64,000 nucleotides of DNA from Pyronema omphalodes (lineage: Eukaryota > Ascomycota > Pezizomycetes > Pezizales > Pyronemataceae): contig JAJJXM010000093.1 in NCBI GenBank assembly GCA_024516155.1, positions 62,001 through 126,000 on the forward strand, given 5' to 3'. The number at the start of each line of letters is the position of its first letter. Position 1 is the first letter of the stretch. Below the pieces are notes generated by a model that searched no databases, was not told the origin of the DNA, and was given only the letters and a program-made list of their open reading frames with translations. Positions 55,497 to 64,000 of this stretch are shown piece after piece. The position numbers and the translations under genes were made by a program.

Positions 55497-55654
55497 TGTC
55501 GGAAGGACGAGCAGGCACGAGGAGAGAACGGTGGAAGTGGAGAACGAGAAACAGTTAATGTATTGAGTGAAGAACCATTTCCACCGGAAGCACAGCAAGC
55601 TAATATAGCACCTAGTAACCCTAGCCCACACCAGCCTTAGGCGTCACTTCAACA
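55497..55654 (-). repeat. COP1 5' LTR (158 bp)
   Basis: Same ends and length as 11284-11441 with about nine substitutions. Gag starts 128 bp inside it (ATG at 55369 on the reverse strand). Confidence 0.93.
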
Positions 55655-55794
55655 GAATCCTAGAAAAGTCCTTACTGTAGACGGAAGAGAGATTGCAAGC
55701 GGACCAGTAATGCATGACGCTACCGTCGAATTAATCATCAACAATCACAAAGCAACGATTAAACTCCACTGTATAACCATTGGGAATTCCCCTA
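55655..55794 (+). repeat. 140-bp direct repeat flanking COP1, right copy
   Basis: Right partner of 11143-11282. Divergence (about 10 of 140) is close to that between the two COP1 LTRs (about 9 of 158), so both pairs could date from the same event. Confidence 0.85.
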
Positions 55795-56787
55795 TCATCT
55801 TGGGGCTACCGCGGTTGAAAAAACATAACCCTCAGATGAATTGGAGAGATGGAAAGGTCTTGTTCGACTCCGAGAAATGCACAAGGGAATGCCTCGAAAC
55901 ATCACCACACGCGGAAGTGGTCTCCGAAAAACAGGCAATAAAAGAATACCAAATGGACGTTAACAATCCTACCAACGACGAAGATTCCGAAACAGAGGAA
56001 CACCTTTGGCAACTATACGAATCAACTCGAGACACAACCCTGGAACTCTTCGACTACGAACCAACCCTGACCACAGAAAACGACGAAGACAAAGAAGACT
56101 TAACCGTAGTCGTTTCAAAAGAATATCATGATCACCTCCCAGTATTGAAAAAGAAAGAAACAAACAAACCCCCACCCCATCGCCACCACGACCACCGAAT
56201 TCCACTAATCGACAACAAAATACCGCCTTTTGAACCTCTTCGCGCCCTCGATGAAGGAAGATTTAAAGCCGTGAAAGAATACCTTGACACCAGCGTAAAA
56301 AAGGGTGGATCAGGAGCTGAACCTCCCCGGCCGGAGCCCCGATACACTTCGTAAAGAAAAAGGATGGGGGATTACGACTATGCGTGGACTATAGAGGATT
56401 AAACACTATTACTATCAAAGATAGAACCCCTCTCCCCCTAATTGGAGAAGCATTGGATCGCCTATCAAAAGCAAAAATCTACACCAAATTGGACGCGAAA
56501 GATGCGTATCACAACTTACGCATTGCCGAGGGCGACGAATGGAAAACCACCTTCCGAACAAAATCCGGGTTATACGAATACATTGTAATGCCGTTAGGGC
56601 TTACGAACGCCCCAGCATCTTTCCAGCGGTGGATGAACGAAGTCCTAAGCGACTATCTGGACATCTGTTGTATTGCATATCTCGATGATGTGTTAATTTA
56701 CTCGGACGACCTGCGACAGCATCAACAACACGTTACGAAAATATTAAAAAGAATGCAGGAAGTAGGTGTCATACCCTACCCCGATAA
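55795..56787 (+). pseudogene. Gypsy protease end and RT, first part
   Basis: Continues GYP1 after COP1: IILGLPRLKKHNPQMNW (end of protease), an acidic linker, FEPLRALDEGRFKAVKEYLD, a frame break near 56300-56340, then [56 protein letters not shown] and [12 protein letters not shown] (catalytic YLDD). It stops after VIPYPDK at the unidentified insert. Confidence 0.92.
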
Positions 56788-58403
56788 GACATTTAAAAAG
56801 AATGGGGATTCTTACCGAAGTAAGAACTCAAGCCAAAGGCGAGAGCTATTACTAACCACCCTTCATCCACTTCCCGCAGGAAGTAGGATAATTGGGGGCC
56901 CAGGGAAAAAGTCAGCGTCATCTAGGGCGGGGAAACCTGGGGCAGCCCCCGAGGTGGGTCTGTTTCCGATCAATGACTGCGGTTTCTAATGCGCAGCCAT
57001 ACCTCGAGGAACATACCGCTGCCGCTGATAAAAACCTGGAATACTTATAACCTTAGGGCGTCACTCAAAGACTTACCAAAGCCTTTGAGCGAACGCACCT
57101 CTTCCGTCGTATACGAGAAAACCGTCCAGAAAGGGTCTGGAACTAAGAGACCCGGCGGGGCCAGATATACCTACGAATAGAAAGGAGAATGTGACGCAAG
57201 TAGGACACCGCAGGAAAACAGATATCGAGGTTTATGAGGATAGAAGGTTAGGGAGGGAAAGAACTGTATTTAAGTTTGATGGGATAATGTATTCACGAAA
57301 CACTTTGCCGTAAAACAAGAAAACATAGTCATATGTGACCGAGGCAGTACGCCTGACCGACGGAGGAAACCGGATAAGCCGAATAGCATCATACGACAGT
57401 GGAGTCTAGTCGGCCGAAGGAGATAAGGAGTTAACTGCCTCTTTGGTTAGTTATCACCGGAAACCTTATCTTCGCAAATGCCCCTTTGAACTGCCGATAT
57501 GACGAGACGACCGTACGACGAACGGAACATCGGACCACCTCCTATGCGGGACCCCCGGAAGGCCCACAGTCTATTGCCGACCATGACGACATTATCAGAT
57601 CATACAAACGACTTCACCGGATGCGACGGAATCGCCAGCCGGATATCGAAGTCCGAAGTTAGTTGCAGGAACGCGTCAGCCGGTCCTGCAATGCACATTC
57701 CTCGAAATGTATTCCGATGCCTTATTATTACTAATGACATCAGTGCAGACGACGAAAAGAACGAGTCTAGGCGTTAGCAAACGACTAAGGCATCATCCGG
57801 ATAACGGCCCGGAGGATGTCTTAAAGTATATTCGCGATATTGGCGTTTTTACCAAAAGTTGCATTTTGTATGGTGGAAAAATCACGTTTACGTGTAGCCA
57901 ACCAACGTCTTAGGGTACTTCCACTTCCGCCCACCGCATAGTGCTTGCAGGGTATATGGAGTGGGGAGCTCAAGATAGAAAAATATAAATACTGCCAAAA
58001 GCCCCCACCCGAAGAAGGCATCATCCAGCACGCAATCAATACTGTCCCGAATACAACAACACTTCCCACGAAGGGTTATTGTCATCTTTTGAGTCAATAC
58101 CCGACGTTCTCAAATATATACCTTATCTTCAATCAATACAATACCTCCGGTTGTCCCTCTGAAAGAAAACGACCACCAAACGAAACCGATACTCTCGAAA
58201 CGCTCCCTGAGAACCCAGGAGAGGTTTAAACTTATAACTATTATCAACTCCACTTTCCGTTAGAAGAATCCCCTTGAGAAGTAATAATTTCCCTTCTTGG
58301 AATTATTACTTCTCTCTTTTTCTTTCGAGAATTTGAGAGTTATCCGGCCGTCCGTGACCCTAGGACCCCCGGTTTACAGTAGGACTCACTGCTGAAAGCC
58401 TCT
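56788..58403 (+). other. Unidentified 1.6-kb insert in gypsy RT
   Basis: Separates PYPDK from KFHTTKTEYLGYII, which are adjacent in related RTs. No recognisable protein, LTR or LINE end; no terminal inverted repeat. A possible 3-bp duplication taa (56785-56787 region and 58403-58405) is too short to prove anything. It contains a strong hairpin at 58276-58314. Confidence 0.6.
58276..58314. repeat. Perfect 14-bp inverted repeat with 11-base loop
   Basis: gagaagtaataatt at 58276-58289 and its exact complement at 58301-58314, loop tcccttcttgg, followed by a T-rich run ttctctctttttctttc. It could be a terminator-like or structural element of the insert. Confidence 0.7.
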
Positions 58404-60103
58404 AAATGCTGAAATTCCATACAACAAAAACAGAATACCTCGGATATATTATCTCCCCCGACGGTATTTCTATGGACCCCGAAAAAATCAAAACAGTCCA
58501 AGAATGGAAGGAACCTACCAACGTCAAAGGAATTCAAAGCTTCCTTGGCTTTGCGAACTTCTATAGGAGATTCGTACGAGACTTCAGCAAAATCACAACC
58601 CCCCTCACCAAATTAACAAGAAAAGACATCCCCTTTAAATGGACTGACGACGCCCAAAGTGCTTTCGACGAATTAAAACAAGCATTAATCTCCCAACCCA
58701 TCCTACGACATTTTGACCCCACCAGACCAATCACCCTTGAGACCGATGCATCCGATCACGCCATAGGAGCCGTCTCTTCGCAACCAGATGACCTCGGAAT
58801 CCTCCATCCCCTCGGGTACTTCTTAAGAAAACTAAAAGATGCCGAAAGAAATTACGATATCCACGACAAGGAACTCCTTGCAATAGTGGACAGCCTCCGA
58901 AAATGGTCAGCATATTGTAAAAACAGCCAAAATAAAATCACTATATTAACGGATCATAAAAATCTAGAATACTGGCAAACGAAAAAAAACTTGAACTTAA
59001 GGCAAGCAAGATGGGGAGAGCAACTCGCAAACTATGATTTCTTAATATCATACAGACCGGGAAAATTCGCAGGAAAACCGGACATCCTGTCTCGCGAGTC
59101 AGGAGACTCGCCCTGGGAGGGGGACGCAAAACACAGACAGAATCAAGGACGAATTCTGCTACCAAACGAAAGCTTCCAAATAAACTCCACGGAGTTGATT
59201 GCACTGGAAGCAGACAAAGATCTACTCAAAGAAATCCAAGAAAAAACGAAAGAAGATAAGGAGATACAAAGCATAATTCCGAAACTGAGAACAAAAGAAA
59301 AATACGACCCCCATGTGGCGCTAGGATTATGTGAAGAAAGAGACGGAATACTAACTTACGAGGGACTTATATGGATACCAGCGAACGATGAACTCCGCCT
59401 CAAAAGAATGTACGATCACCATGACGCTCCCATAGCAGGACACCCGGGTAGGGCGAGAACACTCGAACTGTTGGTACGGAGGTATTACTGGCCACAACAA
59501 CGGCAATACGTTCACCGATGCGAAGACAATTGTGATACGTGCAAAAGAACGAAACCCATCCGACACGCCCCATTCGGCCTCCTAAAACCACTACAACTCC
59601 CGACGAGCCCATGGGACTCGGTCTCTATGGACTTCATCACAGGGTTACCGGAGGTGGAGAATTGTAACGCATTATGGGTCATTGTGGACAGGCTCACAAA
59701 GATGGCACACTTCGTGGCATGCAAGGATACGATGGGACCCGGGGATTTAGCGGAAGGATTTATAAACCACATCGTGAGGCCGCACGGACTGCCCAACAGT
59801 ATTATCTCCGACAGAGGGTCACTGTTCACGTCAAAATTTTGGAAACGAATTATGGAAACTATGGGAATGACAACGAATCTCAGCACTGCCTTCCACCCGG
59901 AAACCGACGGACAAACCGAACGAACAAACGCCACCCTCGAGCAATATCTACGGGCATACTGTAACTACCAGCAAACGAACTGGAAAAAACTCCTGCCTAT
60001 AGCGGAGTTTTGCTACAACAATGTGAAATCAGAGTCCACCGGAGTCACCCCCTTCTACGCAAATTTCGGATACCACCCCCGCTTCCACCAGACCTGGCCA
60101 TAG
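58404..60103 (+). pseudogene. Gypsy RT end, RNase H and integrase
   Basis: Open for 565 codons but not starting at a true initiator. RT connection: EYLGYIISPDGISMD, IQSFLGFANFYRRF. RNase H: LETDASDHAIGAV, DKELLAIV, ILTDHKNLEYW. Integrase: zinc finger HHDAPIAGHPG...CDTCKRTK, catalytic Asp in MDFITGLP, Asp in IISDRGSLFTS, Glu in DGQTERTNATLEQYLR. The frame is lost near 60080-60103 and goes on in the next piece. Confidence 0.93.
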
Positions 60104-60690
60104 TTGCAGCCCCCACACCGGAAGCATCCAAGTACATATCCACCCTAACTACCCTGCAGAAAGAACTCCGAGCAGAAATACTATGGGCCCAAAATGGGCA
60201 AGCAGAAGAGGCCAACAAGAAGAGGAGACCGGATCCGGTACTAGAACGAGGAGATAAGGTATGGCTGCGCCGGAAGTTCGTAAAAACCACCCGCCCCTCA
60301 AATAAGCTGGACTACAAGCTTATCGGCCCATACACCATCCTCAACAAAATAGGCTCCAGAGCCTATAAATTGGACCTTCGCCCCAGTGTGAAAATCCACC
60401 CAGTCTTCCACGTCTCTCTACTGGAACCCACGTCCCACAAAAATCTTCCCATCCCCGGGCACCTTCAACCTCCGCCTCCACCTATAATCATCAACGACGA
60501 AGAAGAGTGGGAAGTCGAAGAAATCACTGATTCTCGCCATCACCGAGGAACACTCCAGTACCGAGTAAAGTGGAAGGGATTTCACGACGAAGACAAAACG
60601 TGGTACCCAGCAAAGAATTTCGACAACTCACGGGAAACTACCCAGCGATTCCACCGCCAGTATCCCCAGAAACCAGCACCACTGAATTAA
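60104..60690 (+). pseudogene. Gypsy integrase C terminus and chromodomain
   Basis: GDKVWLRRKFVKTTRPSNKLDYKLIGPY is the GPY/F module; IHPVFHVSLLEP follows. The end EWEVEEITDSRHH...YRVKWKGFHDEDKTWYPA is a chromodomain (about 50 residues), which in chromoviruses directs integration to modified chromatin. It belongs to the same pol as the previous entry, after one frameshift. Confidence 0.92.
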
Positions 60691-60701
60691 AAAGAAAAAT
60701 C

Positions 60702-61454
60702 ATGAACTCCGGAGAAGCGCAGGACGACCCCTCCCACGAGACAAACATGGTCCGAGACCAATCTCTACCTTCACCACCGTTCGATTATACCCCCCACCAC
60801 GAGCTACACTGGACGTTTTGCCAGGAAAGCCCTTGTAATATTCACGAAAACGCAAAAACGAAAAAACAATACTTTCCCCCCGGAGAAAACGGATACCCCC
60901 ACGATGATTGTTACTGCGGAAACCCTCACCACCCAGACCTCGACGAAATCATCCGAGTAAGACGTCTGAACCCTAGAAAAGCTTGTCGAAGATGGCAACA
61001 AGGAAGAAGAGTATGCCAACGCTGCAGATTCCTCGTCAACCTCGAAGGACACGAATCCAGATGCTCTCCATCCGCCCCACTTAACCCCAGCAACAACGAA
61101 ACCAACGAACATCCCAATTCCCCCGCGATGTCTCCAACAGAGAATACGAAAATCCCACTACCCTCTGAGAGCGATCAAGCAACCCCAACTCCCCTCATCA
61201 TCGCACCCTGCTTCGTCGTCGATAAAAGATCCCGAACCTGTCACCGCCAAGGGATCCACAAAACATCGCGCAGGAATCGGCAACACTGTCCTTCCCAGTC
61301 TCGCCTGGACGGAGTCTCGGCCATGAGAGGGGGGCTGTTGTCACGAACCGACAAGCACCTGCTCTGTGGTGTTGTTATTGGAGCGGCAGGAATGTGGGCG
61401 GCTGGGGTAACCACCTTGTTACTCCACTTGTTGGATAAACAATGGAAACAGTAG
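60702..61454 (+). CDS. Extra Cys-rich ORF after gypsy pol (250 aa)
   Basis: ATG 60702, 12 nt after the pol stop. The middle part has a Cys/His-rich block: WTFCQESPC, DCYCGNPHHPDLDE, LNPRKACRRWQQGRRVCQRCRFLV (C-x-C and C-x2-C pairs, likely zinc-binding). The C terminus is hydrophobic (LLCGVVIGAAGMWAAGVTTLLLHLL) and lies inside the 3' LTR, so the reading into the LTR may be fortuitous or may make a membrane tail. I do not recognise a named domain. No stop codon interrupts it, in contrast to pol. Confidence 0.6.
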   Translation: MNSGEAQDDPSHETNMVRDQSLPSPPFDYTPHHELHWTFCQESPCNIHENAKTKKQYFPPGENGYPHDDCYCGNPHHPDLDEIIRVRRLNPRKACRRWQQGRRVCQRCRFLVNLEGHESRCSPSAPLNPSNNETNEHPNSPAMSPTENTKIPLPSESDQATPTPLIIAPCFVVDKRSRTCHRQGIHKTSRRNRQHCPSQSRLDGVSAMRGGLLSRTDKHLLCGVVIGAAGMWAAGVTTLLLHLLDKQWKQ

Positions 61455-62021
61455 GTGGGAATACTGGGTGGAGCTCCGGTAAAGATACCGGAGCACCCCG
61501 GTACACATGGGATAAGCGAAGGGGGACGGAGCCGACCGCAGCGCGGGGTTGCCGCCGGTGGGGACGTTGCATTAAGCGAGGTGTTCGCTTAGTTCGGAGT
61601 GACCGAACTCAACTAAGCGAGGACCCGCTTAACACGGTGAGAATAAAAACTAGAGAAATTAGGAAACTGAGGAAACATGACGCGCGGCTTTTGATATTTT
61701 TGGATTTTGTAGTTAGTTGTTTTGCGCTTTGTTCTTTCCTTTTTGTGATGTTTAATTTGTTTTCTGTATTTTGTAAAGGAGAATAGGAGGAGATTGCGCG
61801 GGGGATTGAGCACGGATATCACGCGACGAAAAGATGGAACAAAAAGTATAAAGAGGTGGAACATCTTGTATATTATCCTCCACGCAATCTACTATCTAAT
61901 TATCTACACATACTCCCTTGATTTCGTCCGTCCACCTCAAGTGAACGTTACTTCCCCCTACTAAAATTCCCAGACCCCGTTCCACCCAATACCTATACCC
62001 CTAACCCTACCTTCCACAACA
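61336..62021 (+). repeat. GYP1 3' LTR (686 bp)
   Basis: Starts TGTTGTCACG after a purine tract gagaggggggc and ends TTCCACAACA. It has a TATA-like tataaag near 61847 and AAGCGAG/GCTTA motifs repeated around 61573-61632. The 5' partner is not in the window, so the borders rest on end motifs and the purine tract. Confidence 0.72.
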
Positions 62022-62092
62022 AGACTCAGATCTTATTTATTTATTTATTTATTTATTCATACACGCATCTAACCGTAAGGTTATGGCGGAAT

Positions 62093-62875
62093 CTACAAAT
62101 TAAGTACAATGTTGAGAACCTGGGGGTGATGCCAGGTCCCCACTGGGTAAGCCCCTGAGCTGTCTATGTGGGTGGGAGTGTAGTCTCCCAAGTCTCTCCG
62201 TGCAGTTTTTCATCTAGCGTCGTCAGATCCAAGGAGCCCTGTGCGCTCGGAGGCCACCTCGCCGGGTCGATCCCCCATTTCCTCCACCCTTCCCCTCCCA
62301 TTTTTAACCATTTTCCCGCCTTTATTTCCTCCACAAAGCAAAAACAGAACAAAAGAATAAGTTACTCCTCCGGGCCACCGCCCCCGCGCCTCCCCTCTCT
62401 CCCCTCTCTCCGTCCGCGTCCTCAACTCCTCTGCTCTCCCCCTCTCATCCCTCTCCGATGCTCCCTCCCGTCCGCGCCTCTTCTCCTTCTCTACCTCCGC
62501 GCATCATCACCTCTCACTCGTCACCGTCTCCGATCTCCTTTCCCGCCCGCCTTACATCTTCGCCTCCCCGCCCATCTCACGTTCCCCTTCACCTCCCCCC
62601 AAAGAAACAAAAGAAAACAGGAAAAGTAACCCCTCCTCGTCCCCCCGGTGCTCCTCCTGCCCCCCTCTGCCTCGTTTCTCATGCCCTGTGTCTCCTCCCT
62701 CTCGCCTTCTCTTCCTCCCGTCCTCGTTCCTCTCCTTCCGACAGCGTCCCCGCTTCCACGCGACCCCCATTCGCCCTACTCGTCGTCTATATACATATAT
62801 ATTATTTTTATTTTTATTATTTTTATTATTTTTATTATTATATTTTTTTTTTTTTTTCTTTATCGTCCTTTTCCA
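62093..62875 (-). other. LA5 3' UTR
   Basis: Non-coding, pyrimidine-rich on the + strand, with a T-rich stretch at 62797-62862. Homologous to the LA1 and LA3 3' UTR. Long Ser/Pro- and Arg-rich frames are by-products. Confidence 0.75.
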
Positions 62876-64000
62876 TTAGTTGTCGTGGGTGTCCGCGTGC
62901 TCGTCCGTTAGGTCCAGCAGCGTCCCCCAGCCTGTCGTCAGTGTACGAGGGGTGTCCTCCTCTGCGGGGTGAGTACTCAACTTCGCGTGTGCCCATTCGG
63001 CGGTCGCCACCTTGGTGTCCGAGATCATGGTGGACAGAGCTTTTGTGCCGGCGGTCGTATACAACATCGTGGGGAGAGTCAGTTGGCGTCGTCGGGGGAT
63101 GTGTAGTGTACGGCGTAGTTCAGTCCGCTGTGTGTTAAAGTTCGGGCATGAGAGGATTAGGTGCTTGGGGGTTTGTGGGGGATGTAATGGGCAGTGACAG
63201 GAGCGGCAGGGGTATTTGGCGGTGGGGGGGTGTGCTAGGCAGTCCAAAAAATATCCATGGCCTGTGGGAAGTCCCAGTATGGCCGTCGATATCTTACGCG
63301 GGACGGTAGTGTATGCGTTGTCGAGTCTTTTGCGGTGGGGGGCGTCGTACGTCTTGGGTTTTTGTGATGAAGAGTACCAGTCCACCCAGTCGGTAACATA
63401 CTGCTCTCGTACCTGGCGTCTAATCCAGGAGAGGGAAATTGGGGGTGGCGCGGTGGGGTTACGGGAGGTAGCTGTTTTTGCCAGGAGATCGGCTGTGTCG
63501 TTCCCGGGGATGTCTGTGTGGCCGGGGACCCAATGTAGAGTTACGAACGATCCGGAGCGGCGAAGAGCGGACACTGTCGTGAGGATCGAGAGGGCCAGTT
63601 CTTGGCCGGGACCGTAGGAGGAGCGGGAGGCGCGGAGGATGGCTGCTTGATTGTCTGTAAATATGTGTATTTTGCGGCGGGTGTGTCTGTTGAGGGTGAT
63701 AGTTTTTTGGCAGGTCGTAAGGCAGTCGTGTATTGCTCTAAGCTCAGCGTCAAATACTTCGGTTGTTTTGCCCATTGGGATGAGTTCTTCCACTCGGCGA
63801 GGTAAGCCGTCGGTGATGCAGTATCCCGCTCCGGTTCTTCCGTTTAGTTGTGAACCGTCGGTGTATGCGATAATGTTGTGGGGGTCTGCGCGGAGGGTCT
63901 GGAGCAATGTTGTGTGTGCTGTAGCCGCCTCTGGCTTCGGGAGGGAGGTGATGTTGATCTTGAGGCGGGGGCGCTCCCATGGGGCGGGATCGGGTTGCGA
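62876..64000 (-). CDS. LA5 ORF2, RNase H and C terminus (partial)
   Basis: Open from the window edge to a TAA at 62876-62878, more than 370 codons, with no lesion. YTDGSQLNGRTGAGY, DAELRAIHDC, IFTDNQAAILRAS (with Gln where LA1 and LA3 have a stop) and GNDTADLLAK give a complete RNase H active site. CRSCHCPLHPPQTPKHLILSCP is the C-terminal zinc-type motif. The endonuclease and RT would lie to the right. This is the cleanest family A C terminus in the window. Confidence 0.92.
   Translation of the reverse strand, partial: SQPDPAPWERPRLKINITSLPKPEAATAHTTLLQTLRADPHNIIAYTDGSQLNGRTGAGYCITDGLPRRVEELIPMGKTTEVFDAELRAIHDCLTTCQKTITLNRHTRRKIHIFTDNQAAILRASRSSYGPGQELALSILTTVSALRRSGSFVTLHWVPGHTDIPGNDTADLLAKTATSRNPTAPPPISLSWIRRQVREQYVTDWVDWYSSSQKPKTYDAPHRKRLDNAYTTVPRKISTAILGLPTGHGYFLDCLAHPPTAKYPCRSCHCPLHPPQTPKHLILSCPNFNTQRTELRRTLHIPRRRQLTLPTMLYTTAGTKALSTMISDTKVATAEWAHAKLSTHPAEEDTPRTLTTGWGTLLDLTDEHADTHDN

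Larger units (their letters stand above)
11284..55654 (-). mobile_element. COP1: Ty1/copia retrotransposon, opened by nested insertions
   Basis: On the reverse strand: 5' LTR (55497-55654), primer site, gag, protease, integrase, RT, RNase H, purine-rich tract, 3' LTR (11284-11441). Removing the inserts (12415-14153 and 14753-51817) leaves about 5.57 kb, a normal copia length. Order integrase before RT is diagnostic of copia. Stops and frameshifts are present in gag and pol. The LTRs differ at about 9 of 158 positions, so the element is not recent. Confidence 0.92.
10566..62021 (+). mobile_element. GYP1: Ty3/gypsy chromovirus, 5'-truncated, host of the nest
   Basis: The gypsy order gag knuckle, protease, RT, RNase H, integrase, chromodomain, extra ORF, 3' LTR runs on the + strand. 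It is interrupted at 11283-55654 by the copia element and everything inside it, and at about 56788-58403 by an unidentified insert. The 5' LTR and most of gag are gone: the element starts abruptly after the broken LINE LA4. Several frameshifts and stops mark it as an old copy. Its 3' LTR starts TGTTGT and ends ACAACA. Confidence 0.85.
62033..64000 (-). mobile_element. LINE LA5, 3' part (family A, AAAT tail), runs off the window
   Basis: Tail at 62033 onward (TTTA repeats), hairpin aaccgtaaggtt (62081-62092), 3' UTR to 62875, then ORF2. It stands 11 bp after the GYP1 LTR. The 5' end is beyond the window. Confidence 0.92.

Noticed and set aside
56788..58403. Self-splicing intron in the gypsy RT
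   Set aside because: I could not recognise group I or II core motifs or a homing endonuclease; only one hairpin is evident.

Overview
The window is a pure transposable-element landscape; I see no host gene, rRNA, tRNA or CRISPR array. The elements point to a filamentous fungus, probably an ascomycete: LINEs with an apurinic endonuclease, reverse transcriptase (RT) and C-terminal RNase H of the Tad1 type, a Ty3/gypsy chromovirus with a chromodomain, and a Ty1/copia element whose primer site matches the anticodon arm of initiator tRNA-Met. The species cannot be named from this sequence.

Layout. Positions 1-10565 hold a copia fragment, a LINE 3' half (LA3), a 3160-bp ORF-bearing element (TGE1) and a 3'-truncated LINE (LA4). 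From 10566 to 62021 lies one 5'-truncated gypsy element (GYP1, + strand) opened by a nested stack: copia COP1 (11284-55654, -) is in GYP1; a non-autonomous LTR element TR1 (12415-14148) and a full LINE LA1 (14753-51803, -) are in COP1; TGE2 (17421-31584, +) and LINE LB1 (32557-48400, -) are in LA1; N1 (19851-21831) and N2 (22267-31262) are in TGE2; LINE LA2 (22376-29371) is in N2; N3 and N4 (34453-47494) are in LB1; N5 (37432-46299) is in N4; and LINE LB2 (39298-46168) is in N5. Most joints are proved by target-site duplications (TSDs) that I could read on both sides. After GYP1's 3' LTR another LINE (LA5) runs off the end of the window.

Families. Family A LINEs (LA1, LA2, LA3, LA5) end in an AAAT-repeat tail. 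Family B LINEs (LB1, LB2) end in an AAAC-repeat tail. Both carry a small conserved hairpin just before the tail. LB2 is the best preserved: its 1306-codon ORF2 is open throughout and its ORF1 has one stop codon. Five elements of about 1.98 kb (N1-N5) carry only a coiled-coil ORF1-like gene joined to a LINE 3' end; two have the AAAT end and three the AAAC end, as expected of parasites that borrow either LINE family's RT.

The most unusual entity is the TGE element. Both copies reconstruct to exactly 3160 bp and begin TG and end CA. The one whose original flanks survive has a 5-bp TSD. It has a TATA box, one gene for a LINE-ORF1-like zinc-knuckle protein, a poly(A) signal, and no internal or terminal repeat that I can find.
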